64,000 bases of DNA from Candidatus Thioglobus autotrophicus (GCA_022448455.1 JAKUUR010000001.1:1-64000), one strand, 5' to 3'. Numbered from the stretch's first letter, positions 26,904-37,986 are shown. The notes: generated from the letters alone by a model not told the origin. Numbers and translations: made by a program.

Positions 26904-28160
26904 ATGTTAAGTACCGTGATTCGTACAATTTGGCCATTATTTCTAGGAATATTTTTCATAGGATTAGGAAACGGCCTGCAAGGAACTCTAAGTAGCTGGC
27001 GTGCTGACTTTGAGGGTTTCTCGGTTTTGACAACAGGTCTGATAATGTCAGGGTTTTTTATCGGCGCATTAGCCAGTTCTATGCTGTCACCTAAACTAAT
27101 TAAAAAGACGGGTCAAATTCGGACATATGCTGCATATGCATCGATAGCTTCCACGGCAATTTTAATTCAAATTTTGTTTATTGAGCCGCCAGTATGGTTT
27201 GTAGCTCGATTCTTGTCTGGCTTTTGTATTATTGGCATTATGATTATAGTTGAAGGTTGGTTAAATTCGATTTCCTCAAACGAAAATCGAGGGCAAATAT
27301 TTTCATTTCACATGATTATTGTTTGGGGAGGTTTGGCACTTGGTCAAGGCTTATTTGCCGTCGATGACCCTTCAGGTGTAAGCCTTTTCTTGTTGGCGTC
27401 TATTTTGCTGTCGGTTTCATTAATACCGATACTTTTAACAGAAATTAAAGCACCAGAAACGGATGTTCAAGAGTCACTTGGCCTTCGAGCCTTATGGAAA
27501 GCCTCACCATCAGGTGTGGCAACGATTGGTCTATCTGGACTTGCCTCTGCCGGTTTTTTTGGTGTTGGAACAATCTATGCTATTAAGGCGGGCTTATCAG
27601 TGTCTGAAACAGCACTTTTTATGACACTTTTTATTGGTTTTGGAGCAGCCTCTCAATGGCCCCTGGGCTGGTTGTCAGACAAGATTGATCGAAGAAAAGT
27701 CATTTTGTTGTGTTGTGCCAGTGTTATTAGCATTTGTATCGTTTTGGCATCATTCGAATTTACAAGCACAATTTTTCTAATATTAAGTGCTCTAGTAGGT
27801 GCCTTTACTTTACCGCTATATTCACTTGGTGTGGCACAAGCCAATGATCGTCTGGAACCAAAACAAATGATCAGTGCGAGTGGAACTATCGTTCTTGTGT
27901 TTAGTGTTTTTGCAGCACTAGGGCCCCTTACAATGAGTTATTTTCTTGAACTCTTTGAAATGTTTGGGTTTATGCTCTATATGGGCATTGTTCACTTGAT
28001 TATTGCTGTTACAATGTTAATGATGATGATGATTAACCAAGATGTTGATGAGTCTGAGCAGACAAACTTCCAGGTCATGGGGCAGAGGCCAAGTGTAGTT
28101 GCTATGGAAGTTATTGCCGAAGAGGCGCTGGAATCTCAATCAGACCAAGACACTACTTGA
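26904..28160 (+). CDS. MFS transporter (YcaD-like)
   Basis: 12-TM profile with MFS loop motifs (GWLSDKIDRRKVIL) and RFLSGFCIIGIMIIVEGWLNS. Confidence 0.8.
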   Translation: MLSTVIRTIWPLFLGIFFIGLGNGLQGTLSSWRADFEGFSVLTTGLIMSGFFIGALASSMLSPKLIKKTGQIRTYAAYASIASTAILIQILFIEPPVWFVARFLSGFCIIGIMIIVEGWLNSISSNENRGQIFSFHMIIVWGGLALGQGLFAVDDPSGVSLFLLASILLSVSLIPILLTEIKAPETDVQESLGLRALWKASPSGVATIGLSGLASAGFFGVGTIYAIKAGLSVSETALFMTLFIGFGAASQWPLGWLSDKIDRRKVILLCCASVISICIVLASFEFTSTIFLILSALVGAFTLPLYSLGVAQANDRLEPKQMISASGTIVLVFSVFAALGPLTMSYFLELFEMFGFMLYMGIVHLIIAVTMLMMMMINQDVDESEQTNFQVMGQRPSVVAMEVIAEEALESQSDQDTT

Positions 28161-28500
28161 TTGGTTTATTTATACCCCTTTGGAAAACCATTAATAAGGC
28201 ACCTTTTTCTGTATATGAAGAATGCTTACTGCCAGGCTCAAAGGTAACAAAGTCGCCTTTTTTAAAAACCGTATTATCTGCATCAATCAGTTCACCCTCT
28301 ATCACCAAAAACTCTTCAAAACCGATATGAGTGTGTGGAGTACTTCTTGCACCAGGATCCATCTTTAAAATAAAGCTACCAAAACCAGTTTTTTCCTCAA
28401 AACTAATCTTGTGCCAACTCATCTTTGGTACGATTGGACCGTATCGGTCGAAAGGTAAAAAATCTACCTTATAAATATCAGTTATTTTTCTTTTTTTCAT
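28153..28500 (-). CDS. Cupin-domain protein
   Basis: DPGARSTPHTHIGFEEFLVIEGELIDADNTVFKKGDFVTFEPGSKHSSYT. Start taken as MKKRKITDIY. Confidence 0.8.
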   Translation of the reverse strand: MKKRKITDIYKVDFLPFDRYGPIVPKMSWHKISFEEKTGFGSFILKMDPGARSTPHTHIGFEEFLVIEGELIDADNTVFKKGDFVTFEPGSKHSSYTEKGALLMVFQRGINKPIK

Positions 28501-28516
28501 ATTGTAGGAGATTCTA

Positions 28517-29335
28517 TTAAAGGCCTGATTGAAGCCAGTTGTCTTTTGCATAATAGCAGTCCTGGTCCACCAAATGTAGACTAAAAGCTTGTCTAGACTT
28601 AGTTGATTTATTGGCGGCGCTATAATGTGGTAATTGGCCGTGCAATATAATCAAGGTACCTGCCTCAACTTCTAGCATATCAAGGGGTTGGTCAGGCCAT
28701 GGAACGTCATCTAAAAGGTCAAACTCTGTGCCTCCGTTTTCTGATAAACGAAATCGTTTTTTGAGTGGAATTTTGTGTCCACCAGTCATTACTTGTAGGC
28801 AGCCATTCTCTTCGTTTGCGTCCTCTAGTGCAAACCAAAAACCAATACAACTCATTGGTTCTGTATACAAAAAACTGGAGTCTTGATGCAGACCTACTTC
28901 ACCTCCAATGCTAGGTTGTTTAAAGATATGCATTGACTGCAAAGCCCTCGGTGTTTTGATACCCAACTGCTTACCTAATTTTGGAAAGTTTAACTCATTA
29001 ATCACTTCTTTGTATACGGGATCTAGAATGTGTTGAGCATGACCTATTTTATTGATAGATTTTTGTTTAGGGACAGTGAAGTTACCGTTTTGATCAATTG
29101 CCTTTTCTTCAAAGAAAAATCTTATTTGATCGCCTGAGTTCAAGAAATATTCGTCACTCGTTCTTTCTTGTTCATCAGTAGAAAACACTGAATGCTTTGA
29201 GGGTGGTGGTTGAAATTCATCAATTAGTTGCTCTGCTCGCTGCATTAAAAGTATTCGTTGACGACTGTTTATAAATTTTTTAATAACCACATAGCCATTT
29301 TGATTGAAAGTTTGTATTTGACTTTTTGTCAGCAT
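28517..29335 (-). CDS. Phytanoyl-CoA dioxygenase family protein
   Basis: Fe(II)/2OG-oxygenase-like GLHQDSSFLYTEPMSCIGFWFALEDANEENGCLQVMTGGH and LHGQLPHYSAANKSTKSRQAFSLHLVD. Start taken as MLTKSQIQTF. Confidence 0.83.
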   Translation of the reverse strand: MLTKSQIQTFNQNGYVVIKKFINSRQRILLMQRAEQLIDEFQPPPSKHSVFSTDEQERTSDEYFLNSGDQIRFFFEEKAIDQNGNFTVPKQKSINKIGHAQHILDPVYKEVINELNFPKLGKQLGIKTPRALQSMHIFKQPSIGGEVGLHQDSSFLYTEPMSCIGFWFALEDANEENGCLQVMTGGHKIPLKKRFRLSENGGTEFDLLDDVPWPDQPLDMLEVEAGTLIILHGQLPHYSAANKSTKSRQAFSLHLVDQDCYYAKDNWLQSGL

Positions 29336-29402
29336 AGAGCGAGTCTTTAAATATAAAAAATTGAATTTTAAATAATCTTTATTATATGAGGTTTGTAGTA
29401 GA

Positions 29403-30479
29403 TCAGATGTATGCTTTATAGACTCTTCTTGTGATTTTTGAGAGAATTTCATAAGAGATTGTGTTGCAATATTTAGCAACTTCATCCACAGAGACGTTTT
29501 CACCAAAAAGCTCAACGCGATCACCTATTTGTGGATTCGGAACACCAGTTAAATCTATCGTTATCATGTCCATTGAAACCCTTCCAGCAATTTTACTTTT
29601 AACTCCATTTATGAAAACAGGTGTGCCATCTATTGCGCTGCGTGGATAACCATCAGCATAACCAATAGCCACAACTCCAATTAGTGTATTTTTCTTACAA
29701 ATATAGCGACAACCATAGCCAATCGATTGTCCTGCTTTAAAGCTTTTAATTGATATAAGGACTGAGGACAGCGTCATTGCTGGTGTTAGTTTTTTTAGAG
29801 GGGTTTTTTCTGAAAATGGAGAAGATCCATAAAGCATGATTCCTGGACGGACATATTCTCTATGAGATTCACTCCACTTCAAAATTGCAGCTGAATTTGC
29901 AAGTGAACCCGGGTATTTTTCTGTGTATAGAGTGTTATCAAAGTTGCTGATTTGTTTGGTAGTTAGAGTGCTGCCTAGGTCATCGGCACTTGAAAAATGC
30001 GTCATTAGAGTTATTTCACCAATATTGTTGCTTTTTTCAAGTAAATTTATTGCATGGGTAAATGAATCGTCTTGAAAGCCCAGGCGTCCCATGCCAGAAT
30101 CATATTTAACAAATACATCAATAGGCCTATTTAAATGAGCATCTAGAAGCCATTGAAGTTGTACTGAATTACATACTGTAACAATTAGACTATGTTTTTC
30201 AACAAGAATGAGTTCAGATTTTTCAAAAACTCCTTCCAATAATAGTATTGGGATTTTATCTATTCCAGAGCTTATTAATTCAATAGCCTCCTCGATGCAA
30301 GCCACGCCATAAGCATCAGCTACTTCGTTTAACTCTTTGGCAACTTTAATGGCACCATGACCATAAGCATCAGCCTTAATAATTGCGATGGCTTTTGAGC
30401 TAGGTGCTAAAGATTTTGCGTATAAATAGTTTTCCTTAATTGCGCTAAGATTAATAGAAGCGGTACACTTTCTAGCCAT
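29403..30479 (-). CDS. alr: Alanine racemase
   Basis: AIIKADAYGHGAIKVAKEL, VFVKYDSGMGRLGF, RPGIMLYGSSPF, GRVSMDMITID. Confidence 0.95.
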   Translation of the reverse strand: MARKCTASINLSAIKENYLYAKSLAPSSKAIAIIKADAYGHGAIKVAKELNEVADAYGVACIEEAIELISSGIDKIPILLLEGVFEKSELILVEKHSLIVTVCNSVQLQWLLDAHLNRPIDVFVKYDSGMGRLGFQDDSFTHAINLLEKSNNIGEITLMTHFSSADDLGSTLTTKQISNFDNTLYTEKYPGSLANSAAILKWSESHREYVRPGIMLYGSSPFSEKTPLKKLTPAMTLSSVLISIKSFKAGQSIGYGCRYICKKNTLIGVVAIGYADGYPRSAIDGTPVFINGVKSKIAGRVSMDMITIDLTGVPNPQIGDRVELFGENVSVDEVAKYCNTISYEILSKITRRVYKAYI

Positions 30480-31758
30480 AATTTAAGAGAGTTTTGTTAG
30501 CATAATTAAAGCGACTCATATCTATACCCTCCATAGAGATTTCAGGCTCAATGCCTGAAATGATGCTTGCCAACAGTTTGCCAGAGCCGAGAGACATTGT
30601 CCATCCTAAAGTTCCATGTCCTGTATTTAGGTATAAATTTGAGTAGGGCGTTTCCCCAATGATAGGGGGGCCATCAGGGGTATTTGGGCGTAGTCCTGCC
30701 CAAAACTTCATGTCATCACATTCTCCTGTTGCATATGGAAAAAGCCTGTTTAATCCGTGTTTCAATAAAGATAGTGACTTTTCTCTTAACTCTAAGTTGT
30801 AGCCCGTTAAATGGGCAGTACCAGCAACTCTAATGTTATTGCCTAGTCTGGTAATGCCAATCTTGAAAGTGTCATCAATAATTGTTGATTGTGGTGCATC
30901 TTCATTATTCAGAACTGGCAATGTAATTGAATAGCCCTTAACTGGGTATACAGGAATATTAATACCAACTTTAGACAGGATTTTTGATGAGTAGCTTCCT
31001 AAAGCTACTATATAACTATCAGAAACAAATTCACCCAGATTTGTCTTTATTGCTGAGACTCTTTCTTTTTCTAATAGAATATCTTCAATATGAGTATTAA
31101 ACTCAAATTTAACGCCCATTTCAAGGCATTTTTTATAAAGCTGATTTGTAAAAAGGTAGCAATTACCTGTGCAATCATTGGCAAATCTCAGGCCGCCAGT
31201 AAATTCGTTCTTAACATGATGAAGGCCGGGTTCTGCTTGGATACATCCATTTAAATCTAGGAGTTCATGTTGAATATTAAGTTTCTCTAAAACAGAAAGA
31301 TCATTTTTAATATTTTCAATCTGTTTAGCGCTCTTAAAAAGGAGCAGAGAACCCTGTTTACGCTGTTCATAAAAGATATCTACATCTTCTTCTAACTCTA
31401 ATAGGCATTTTTGAGAAAAGTTAGACACTCTAACCATGCGGCTTTTATTAATCTCATAGCTTTTTGAATTACAGTTCTTGAGCATTTGATACATAAATTT
31501 GACAGTTTCAGAATTTAGCTTTGGATTAACGATTAAAGGAGGGTACTTGCTAAGCATCCATTTAATTAAACTTAATGGAAGTCCTGGGGTGGCCCATGGA
31601 GAAGTGAATGAATAAGAAAGTTGACCTGCATTGGCATGGCTTGTCTCAAGGGCAACGCTGTTTTGGCGATCAATGACAGTGACATCATGCCCTTGTTTTG
31701 CTAAATAGTAAGCAGAAGTGGTGCCAATAATGCCACTTCCTAAAATTAATACTCTCAT
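30472..31758 (-). CDS. dadA: D-amino acid dehydrogenase
   Basis: MRVLILGSGIIGTTSAYYLAKQGHDVTVIDRQ, SHANAGQLSYSFTSPWATPGLP, FWAGLRPNTPDGPPIIG. Confidence 0.93.
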   Translation of the reverse strand: MRVLILGSGIIGTTSAYYLAKQGHDVTVIDRQNSVALETSHANAGQLSYSFTSPWATPGLPLSLIKWMLSKYPPLIVNPKLNSETVKFMYQMLKNCNSKSYEINKSRMVRVSNFSQKCLLELEEDVDIFYEQRKQGSLLLFKSAKQIENIKNDLSVLEKLNIQHELLDLNGCIQAEPGLHHVKNEFTGGLRFANDCTGNCYLFTNQLYKKCLEMGVKFEFNTHIEDILLEKERVSAIKTNLGEFVSDSYIVALGSYSSKILSKVGINIPVYPVKGYSITLPVLNNEDAPQSTIIDDTFKIGITRLGNNIRVAGTAHLTGYNLELREKSLSLLKHGLNRLFPYATGECDDMKFWAGLRPNTPDGPPIIGETPYSNLYLNTGHGTLGWTMSLGSGKLLASIISGIEPEISMEGIDMSRFNYANKTLLNYG

Positions 31759-32001
31759 TTACACAATTATAAATCTTAAAAAAACAGAATTTTACCATTC
31801 AGATAAATGATAAAACTTTTCAACGATAGAATCAATCAAAAAAAATATCTACCAGTAATGTAAAAAACTACAGATTGTCTCTAATGAAAATCATTTTATG
31901 GATTATTTTGGTATTATTTGTATCTGTTAACACTAAGAATTTAACTCAATAAATCAATGTGGGTTAAAATTGTCCCTTTTGTCTATATTTAGAAAGAAAT
32001 T

Positions 32002-33255
32002 ATGTTTGAAAAATCTCTAACTTTAGCTGAAGTTGATTCTGATATTGCAAATGCAATTACTGCTGAAGAAGCTCGCCAGGAAGCTCATATTGAATTAATA
32101 GCTTCTGAAAACTATACATCAACTGCAGTAATGATTGCTCAGGGCTCTCAACTTACTAATAAATATGCAGAAGGCTACCCTTACAAGCGTTATTATGGAG
32201 GCTGTGAACATGTTGATGTTGTAGAACAGCTTGCAATAGACCGTGCAAAAGCTTTATTTAATGCTGATTATGCAAATGTACAGCCACACTCTGGTTCACA
32301 AGCAAATGCTGCAGTTTTTCAGGCCTTGTTGGTTCCAGGTGACACTATATTGGGTATGAGTTTAGCTCATGGTGGTCATTTGACTCATGGTGCTGCACCA
32401 TCATTTTCAGGCAAGAATTTTAATGCAATTCAGTATGGCCTTAATGCTGATACTGGAGAAATTGACTATGATGAGGTAGATCGATTAGCGCAAGAACACA
32501 AACCAAAAATGATTATTGCAGGATTTTCTGCATATTCACGTATTGTTGATTGGGATCGTTTTAGATCTATTGCAGACTACGTTGGTGCGTACTTGTTTGT
32601 TGATATGGCACATGTTGCAGGTCTTGTCGTAACTGGTGATTATCCTTCACCAATAGCAATTGCAGACGTAGTGACAACAACTACTCATAAAACTTTAAGA
32701 GGGCCTCGTGGCGGTTTGATTTTAGCGAGAGCCAATGAAGAGATTGAAAAGAAACTCAACTCCGCCATTTTCCCAGGTATTCAGGGTGGACCACTGATGC
32801 ACATTATTGCAGCTAAAGCGGTGGCTTTTAAGGAAGCAATGAGTGATGATTTCAAAGCTTACCAAAAGCAAGTTGTAGTGAACGCAAGGGCTATGGCCAA
32901 TGTTTTCATGAAACGAGGTTATGAAGTCATTTCCGGCGGTACTGATGATCATTTGTTTTTAGTTAGTTTTATTTCACAAGGATTGACAGGAAAAGATGTT
33001 GATGCTGCTTTGGGCTCAGCTCATATTACAGTTAATAAAAATGCAGTGCCTAATGATCCGCAATCTCCTTTTATTACCAGCGGTATACGTGTGGGCACTC
33101 CAGCAGCAACAACTAGAGGTTTTGGTGAATCGGAATGCAGTGATCTGGCTAATTGGATGTGTGACATTTGTGATGACATTAAGAATGAATCTATTGTGGA
33201 TGATGTCAGGGAAAAAGTTGAAAAACTTTGCGCAAAATTTCCCGTTTATAGGTAA
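32002..33255 (+). CDS. glyA: Serine hydroxymethyltransferase
   Basis: [44 protein letters not shown]. Confidence 0.97.
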   Translation: MFEKSLTLAEVDSDIANAITAEEARQEAHIELIASENYTSTAVMIAQGSQLTNKYAEGYPYKRYYGGCEHVDVVEQLAIDRAKALFNADYANVQPHSGSQANAAVFQALLVPGDTILGMSLAHGGHLTHGAAPSFSGKNFNAIQYGLNADTGEIDYDEVDRLAQEHKPKMIIAGFSAYSRIVDWDRFRSIADYVGAYLFVDMAHVAGLVVTGDYPSPIAIADVVTTTTHKTLRGPRGGLILARANEEIEKKLNSAIFPGIQGGPLMHIIAAKAVAFKEAMSDDFKAYQKQVVVNARAMANVFMKRGYEVISGGTDDHLFLVSFISQGLTGKDVDAALGSAHITVNKNAVPNDPQSPFITSGIRVGTPAATTRGFGESECSDLANWMCDICDDIKNESIVDDVREKVEKLCAKFPVYR

Positions 33256-33260
33256 ATTAT

Positions 33261-33713
33261 ATGCGCTGTCCGTTCTGTCAATCAGATGACACTAAGGTAC
33301 TGGACACAAGGCTTCTAGATGATGGCTCTCAAGTTCGCCGTCGTCGTGAATGTGTCGCATGTGGAGAGAGACACTCAACTCGTGAAACTGTTGATCTAAA
33401 CCTTCCAAGACTAATAAAAAGTGATGAATCGAGGCAAACCTTTAGCGAAGATAAGCTGCGCTCAGGCTTACTAAAAGCTCTTGAAAAGAGGCCCGTTTCA
33501 ATTTCAAAAATTGAAACAGCCATTCAAAAAATACAGCGCAAGTTGATGTCACAAAATGAGCGAGAAGTTGAATCTTCTGTTCTTGGTGAGTGGGTGATGG
33601 AAGAATTACGTGCTTTGGATGAAGTTGCCTATATTCGATTTGCTTCCGTTTACCGACAATTTCAAGACATTGAGGCGTTCAAAAGTGAAATTGATAAACT
33701 GATGAAAAAATAG
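33261..33713 (+). CDS. nrdR: Transcriptional repressor NrdR
   Basis: [42 protein letters not shown]. Confidence 0.96.
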   Translation: MRCPFCQSDDTKVLDTRLLDDGSQVRRRRECVACGERHSTRETVDLNLPRLIKSDESRQTFSEDKLRSGLLKALEKRPVSISKIETAIQKIQRKLMSQNEREVESSVLGEWVMEELRALDEVAYIRFASVYRQFQDIEAFKSEIDKLMKK

Positions 33714-33836
33714 AATTGCAGCTTAATAGCTAGGCATAATATTTTAGTAGGTTTCCCTTTTTGCTTTTTTCAATAGATTCTTAGAAGCAATGAATTTTTT
33801 TTAGCTCTTTATGAGTTGTAAAATTAATGCACAGTT

Positions 33837-35198
33837 ATGGCTAAAACTAAAATTGAATTTGTTTGCAGAGAGTGTGGAGCATCCCATTATCAGTGGGCAG
33901 GGCAGTGCTTAGAGTGTGAGGCCTGGAATACATTAGAAGAGATTGTTGTCTCTCAAGTCACTTCATCTAGGCCTGAAAGCCTAAAAGACTTGCCGGCATC
34001 AAAAGTTCAAAATTTATCTGAAATATCAACCGAAAATAAAACAAGATTAACGACAGGTTTGAGTGAACTTGATCGTACCTTGGGTGGTGGCTTAGTTGAT
34101 GGTTCAGTGGTTCTTATTGGTGGTGACCCAGGTATAGGTAAATCTACCCTTATTTTGCAAGCTCTGGCAGCTATTAATCGATCAAACGTAACATTATATG
34201 TCAGTGGAGAAGAGTCAGCTGAGCAAGTAAGCGAGAGATCGATTCGGTTAGGCATTAAAGCAGATATATTATTTATAAGTGAGACTCATTTAGAAAAAAT
34301 TCTTAAGATTTCAAAAGAGGTTCAACCCAAAGTTATTGTTATTGATTCAATTCAAACTATGGTTACTGATCTTTCTACTTCAGCGCCAGGTTCAGTCTCT
34401 CAAGTGCGAGACTGTGCAGCTCAACTAACTCAGTACACAAAACAGACTCATACCATTCTTATATTGATTGGTCATGTAACAAAAGGTGGTGCACTTGCAG
34501 GACCACGTATCTTAGAACATATGGTTGATACTGTTCTTTATTTCGAAGGTGATGCAGGTGGTCGTTACAGAGTTATTAGGGCAGTTAAAAATCGTTATGG
34601 TGCGGTCAATGAAATTAGCGTTTTTGCAATGAGTGGAAAGGGTTTGCAACAGGTTAGTAATCCATCTTCTATTTTTCTTTCAAATCAAAAAACACCGTCA
34701 CCTGGTTCGATGGTTATGGTGGTGCGTGAGGCTACCAGGCCGTTACTGATAGAAATTCAAGCTTTAGTTGATCAAGCAAATGGCCCAGCAAAGCGAGTGA
34801 GTGTTGGTTTAGATCAAAATCGACTTTCTCTGCAATTGGCAATTCTTCATAAACATGGTGGAATTGCGACCTTTGATCAGGATGTTTTTGTAAATGTTGT
34901 TGGCGGTATTAAAGTCAGCGAAACGGCTTCTGACCTAGTGGTTATGATGGCAATCGCCTCTAGTTTGAGAGATAAAGTCATTCCGAAAGATTGGATAGCT
35001 TTTGGTGAAGTTGGATTAAGTGGAGAAGTTCGTCCAGTTTTTAATGCCTCAGAGCGTTTATCTGAAGCCCAAAAACAAGGATTTAAAGTGGCTATAATCC
35101 CTAAAGCAAATGCTCCTAAAAAAGCAGATAAAGGTATCAAGATTGTCCCAATAGAGTTCCTAAATCAAGCAATTCGGTATTTAATCGAAAGCACTTAA
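33837..35198 (+). CDS. radA: DNA repair protein RadA
   Basis: N-terminal zinc finger CRECGASHYQWAGQCLECEAWNT, Walker A GGDPGIGKST, KNRYGA motif, Lon-like C-terminus. Confidence 0.96.
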   Translation: MAKTKIEFVCRECGASHYQWAGQCLECEAWNTLEEIVVSQVTSSRPESLKDLPASKVQNLSEISTENKTRLTTGLSELDRTLGGGLVDGSVVLIGGDPGIGKSTLILQALAAINRSNVTLYVSGEESAEQVSERSIRLGIKADILFISETHLEKILKISKEVQPKVIVIDSIQTMVTDLSTSAPGSVSQVRDCAAQLTQYTKQTHTILILIGHVTKGGALAGPRILEHMVDTVLYFEGDAGGRYRVIRAVKNRYGAVNEISVFAMSGKGLQQVSNPSSIFLSNQKTPSPGSMVMVVREATRPLLIEIQALVDQANGPAKRVSVGLDQNRLSLQLAILHKHGGIATFDQDVFVNVVGGIKVSETASDLVVMMAIASSLRDKVIPKDWIAFGEVGLSGEVRPVFNASERLSEAQKQGFKVAIIPKANAPKKADKGIKIVPIEFLNQAIRYLIEST

Positions 35199-35201
35199 AA
35201 C

Positions 35202-35792
35202 TTATAAGTCTAGCCCTTTTTGTGCCTTTATATTGGCTCTAAATGCATGCTTAATGTCTAGTATTTCGCTAACAGTGTCAGCAACTTCAATTAAATTATC
35301 ACTGGCAGCTCTGCCAGTAATGACGACGTGTTGATTTGTAGGTCGATTAGCAAGGGCTTTGAGGATTGATTTTTCTTCAAGATATTTATAATTAATCATG
35401 TAGGTAATTTCATCAAGCACTACAAGGTTAAAGTCAGAATTAGAAAGGAATTTTTTAGCTTCGACCCAAGCCTCAAGTGCCTTTCTTTTGTCTAATTCTT
35501 GATCTTGAGTGTCCCAAGTAAAGCCGGTTTCCATTAACACAGTAGAAACATTTTCATGGTTATTTAAGAAGATATCTTCACCAGTAGCTTGTGCACCTTT
35601 TAAAAAACGTACTATACCTACCTTCATGTCATAACCTAGAGATCTGCAAATCATACCCATAGCGGAGGAAGATTTTCCTTTACCATTTCCTGTTAATAAG
35701 ACAATGATTCCTTTGTCAATATTTGCAGCCTCGATACGAGAATCGATATACGCTTTTTTACGTTGCATGCGTTTTTTGTAAGAGCTTTCCAT
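35202..35792 (-). CDS. cobO: Cob(I)yrinic acid a,c-diamide adenosyltransferase
   Basis: GIIVLLTGNGKGKSSSAMGMICRSLGYDMKVGIVRFLKG, VVLDEITYMINYKYL, HVVITGRAA. Confidence 0.95.
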   Translation of the reverse strand: MESSYKKRMQRKKAYIDSRIEAANIDKGIIVLLTGNGKGKSSSAMGMICRSLGYDMKVGIVRFLKGAQATGEDIFLNNHENVSTVLMETGFTWDTQDQELDKRKALEAWVEAKKFLSNSDFNLVVLDEITYMINYKYLEEKSILKALANRPTNQHVVITGRAASDNLIEVADTVSEILDIKHAFRANIKAQKGLDL

Positions 35793-35881
35793 AACTAGTA
35801 TTTGGTTCTGTTCATAAATATTATTATAAAGCTATTTAACTTTTTTAACTAATTTGAAAATTGAATAGCTAAATTTATTTT

Positions 35882-37651
35882 CTAGAAACTGTAAGTTAAC
35901 CCTAAAGTTGATAAACGACCTGGCGTTTTGTAGCCTTGGGCCATTTCATAATTTTTGTTTAAAGCGTTGGTCTGATTAAAATAAACACTCAAATCTTCAT
36001 TGAAGTAATAACTTGTAGTTAAGTTAAGCAAACCATAGCCACCTAACTTTATGTTATTTGTATGAGCATCTTTATCCCAAGCCCATGATTTAGCTGTCCA
36101 ATTAGCACTTCGTTTCCATTTGCCACTTGTTTTGGACACATTGATTCCAATAGAGCGATTAGGTCTTCTGCCTTTTTGTAAGCCGGTCGATTTGTTGATG
36201 GCTTGATTGAAATCAATATTGGCATCAAGCTGCCAGCTAAATAATTCTGTATCAAGAGTCAATTCAGCTCCCTTAATGTCAACAGTGCCATCATTTTTAT
36301 AATAAGCATTATCTGTGAGCCAGTTGTTATCCGGATCTAGATAAGTAAACGCATCACTTACTTTACTTTTATATAGCTTTATTCCAGTTGTACCCCAACC
36401 GTACTCTTTTATTAAGCCCAGTTCAAAGTTTTTTGAGCGCTCAGGCTTAAGATCTGTTTGGCCTTGAGTTATATTTAAATTGTTTTTGTAGTGATCAGGA
36501 AGATTTGTAGCGCTTCCGTAAGAGCCGTTTAATCTTAGGCTGCTGCTGAGATCTTTAGCCCAATTAAAGTTATAAGTATAATGGGTGCTGAACTTGTCAT
36601 GATCAACTATTCTAGCGCCAATTGATAATTCGTTATCAATAATTAATCCCTGCCATTGAGAGAAAAGGTCAGTATGCTTTATATTTTTTGCATTCCCTAT
36701 ATCTTTATCAACGGTATCTGACAATCCAACAGATAATTTACTATGATTAAATTGGAGCTCATTGATAACAGAAACAGTATTGAGCTTGTATTTGTTGCCT
36801 CTGCGCTGAGTATTTTGATTCATATAATCAAAGTTTGTGGTAAATTTATCGCTAAACTTTTGGCTTACACCAATATTAAATTGTCGTAAATTATTATCTG
36901 GCTTAGGGGTACTCCAGGAGTCATCATATTCAATAATAGCCTTGGTATTCATAAAGTTAAGATTAACAGAAGTTTTATCTGAAACTTCAGTGCCGATGTT
37001 TATTCCAACCGTAGTTCTATCAATAGGATCTAGATCGCCGTCTCCAGTAGCATCAATGCCATCTGTATGAAAATCAGTTAAAGAAATATTTGCATAGCTA
37101 GTGTCACCTTTAAAGTAAGAATTAAGGCTAACTTTCTTAGTACCATTGGATCCATATGAAACATCAATCTTGCTGCTACTAATTGAGTTAATGTCTTTAT
37201 CCGTAAATACATGAATAACGCCACCTATTGCGCCTGGCCCATAAAGAGAAGAGAAGGGGCCTTTAGTAATCTCGATACGCTCTATTTGATCTAGCGGTAT
37301 AACGTCAAGGTTAGGTTGACCTCCTGTAATGGTTACTTTGTTGCCGTCTAAAAGTAGCAAAGTGTGGCTTGCCTCATTTCCACGAATTCTCAATGCAGTT
37401 AGATTTCCTTGACCACCCTCGAATGAAACTCCAGGAATAGTTTCTAATAGCCCTGTAAAAGTACTTGCACCGGTTTTCTTAATATCGGATTTATTAAGCT
37501 TTATTGAAGTGGCAATTGGCCCAATTACGGGAGTTGATGTCCTATATTCTGTATTTAATGTGATTTTTATTGGCCCTAGTAAAGCGTTTGCAGTGTTAGA
37601 TATTTGTATAGCTATAAGGATAATAGCCAAAAATAAGTTTTTAAGATTCAT
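35882..37651 (-). CDS. btuB: TonB-dependent outer-membrane vitamin B12 receptor (BtuB-like)
   Basis: Plug domain (LLETIPGVSFEGGQGNLTALRIRGNEASHTLLLLDGNKV), C-terminal beta-barrel ending in F. Start at MNLKNLF with a GGAGG ribosome-binding site. Downstream of a cobalamin riboswitch and next to cobO. Confidence 0.88.
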   Translation of the reverse strand: MNLKNLFLAIILIAIQISNTANALLGPIKITLNTEYRTSTPVIGPIATSIKLNKSDIKKTGASTFTGLLETIPGVSFEGGQGNLTALRIRGNEASHTLLLLDGNKVTITGGQPNLDVIPLDQIERIEITKGPFSSLYGPGAIGGVIHVFTDKDINSISSSKIDVSYGSNGTKKVSLNSYFKGDTSYANISLTDFHTDGIDATGDGDLDPIDRTTVGINIGTEVSDKTSVNLNFMNTKAIIEYDDSWSTPKPDNNLRQFNIGVSQKFSDKFTTNFDYMNQNTQRRGNKYKLNTVSVINELQFNHSKLSVGLSDTVDKDIGNAKNIKHTDLFSQWQGLIIDNELSIGARIVDHDKFSTHYTYNFNWAKDLSSSLRLNGSYGSATNLPDHYKNNLNITQGQTDLKPERSKNFELGLIKEYGWGTTGIKLYKSKVSDAFTYLDPDNNWLTDNAYYKNDGTVDIKGAELTLDTELFSWQLDANIDFNQAINKSTGLQKGRRPNRSIGINVSKTSGKWKRSANWTAKSWAWDKDAHTNNIKLGGYGLLNLTTSYYFNEDLSVYFNQTNALNKNYEMAQGYKTPGRLSTLGLTYSF

Positions 37652-37754
37652 GAATACCTCCATTGATCCATTGATTAAAAAAGGCATCAGAGAAGGCATT
37701 GTAATGGAATACATTGCAACAACTCACCACCCATCGTAGTAGTTAATACAAAAT

Positions 37755-37870
37755 TTGGTTATATATCGGACTCATCTTTTTGAAGAAACACCGTTGCGAG
37801 GGCAGTGTTGGATTTGCACCAACTTCAATAATTCAAATTCTCGTGAATTATAGTAGTTTTTTCTATTAAG
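37755..37870 (-). promoter_or_regulatory. Cobalamin riboswitch upstream of btuB (boundaries approximate)
   Basis: Minus-strand GTTGGTGCAAATCCAACACTGCCCTCGCAACGGTG...GAGTCCG matches the core pattern GGTGNNAATCC...CNGCCCNCGCAACNGT...GAGYC. Confidence 0.88.
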
Positions 37871-37986
37871 AGGTTAATTTAAAATTTATTTAAATCTATC
37901 TACAAAATGCTATTCAATGCAATATTTAGTCGTAATTAGGAGTCTTAGGTAAAATGTTGTCAATTTTCACAATTTAGATTAATTCG

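Noticed and set aside
26746-26937. 63-aa minus-strand ORF upstream of the GIY-YIG gene
   Set aside because: Overlaps the start of the MFS gene and the GIY-YIG start; low-complexity AT-rich translation.
37741-37986. Considered as a serC leader riboswitch on the plus strand
   Set aside because: The recognisable conserved elements read on the minus strand toward btuB and match the cobalamin riboswitch.
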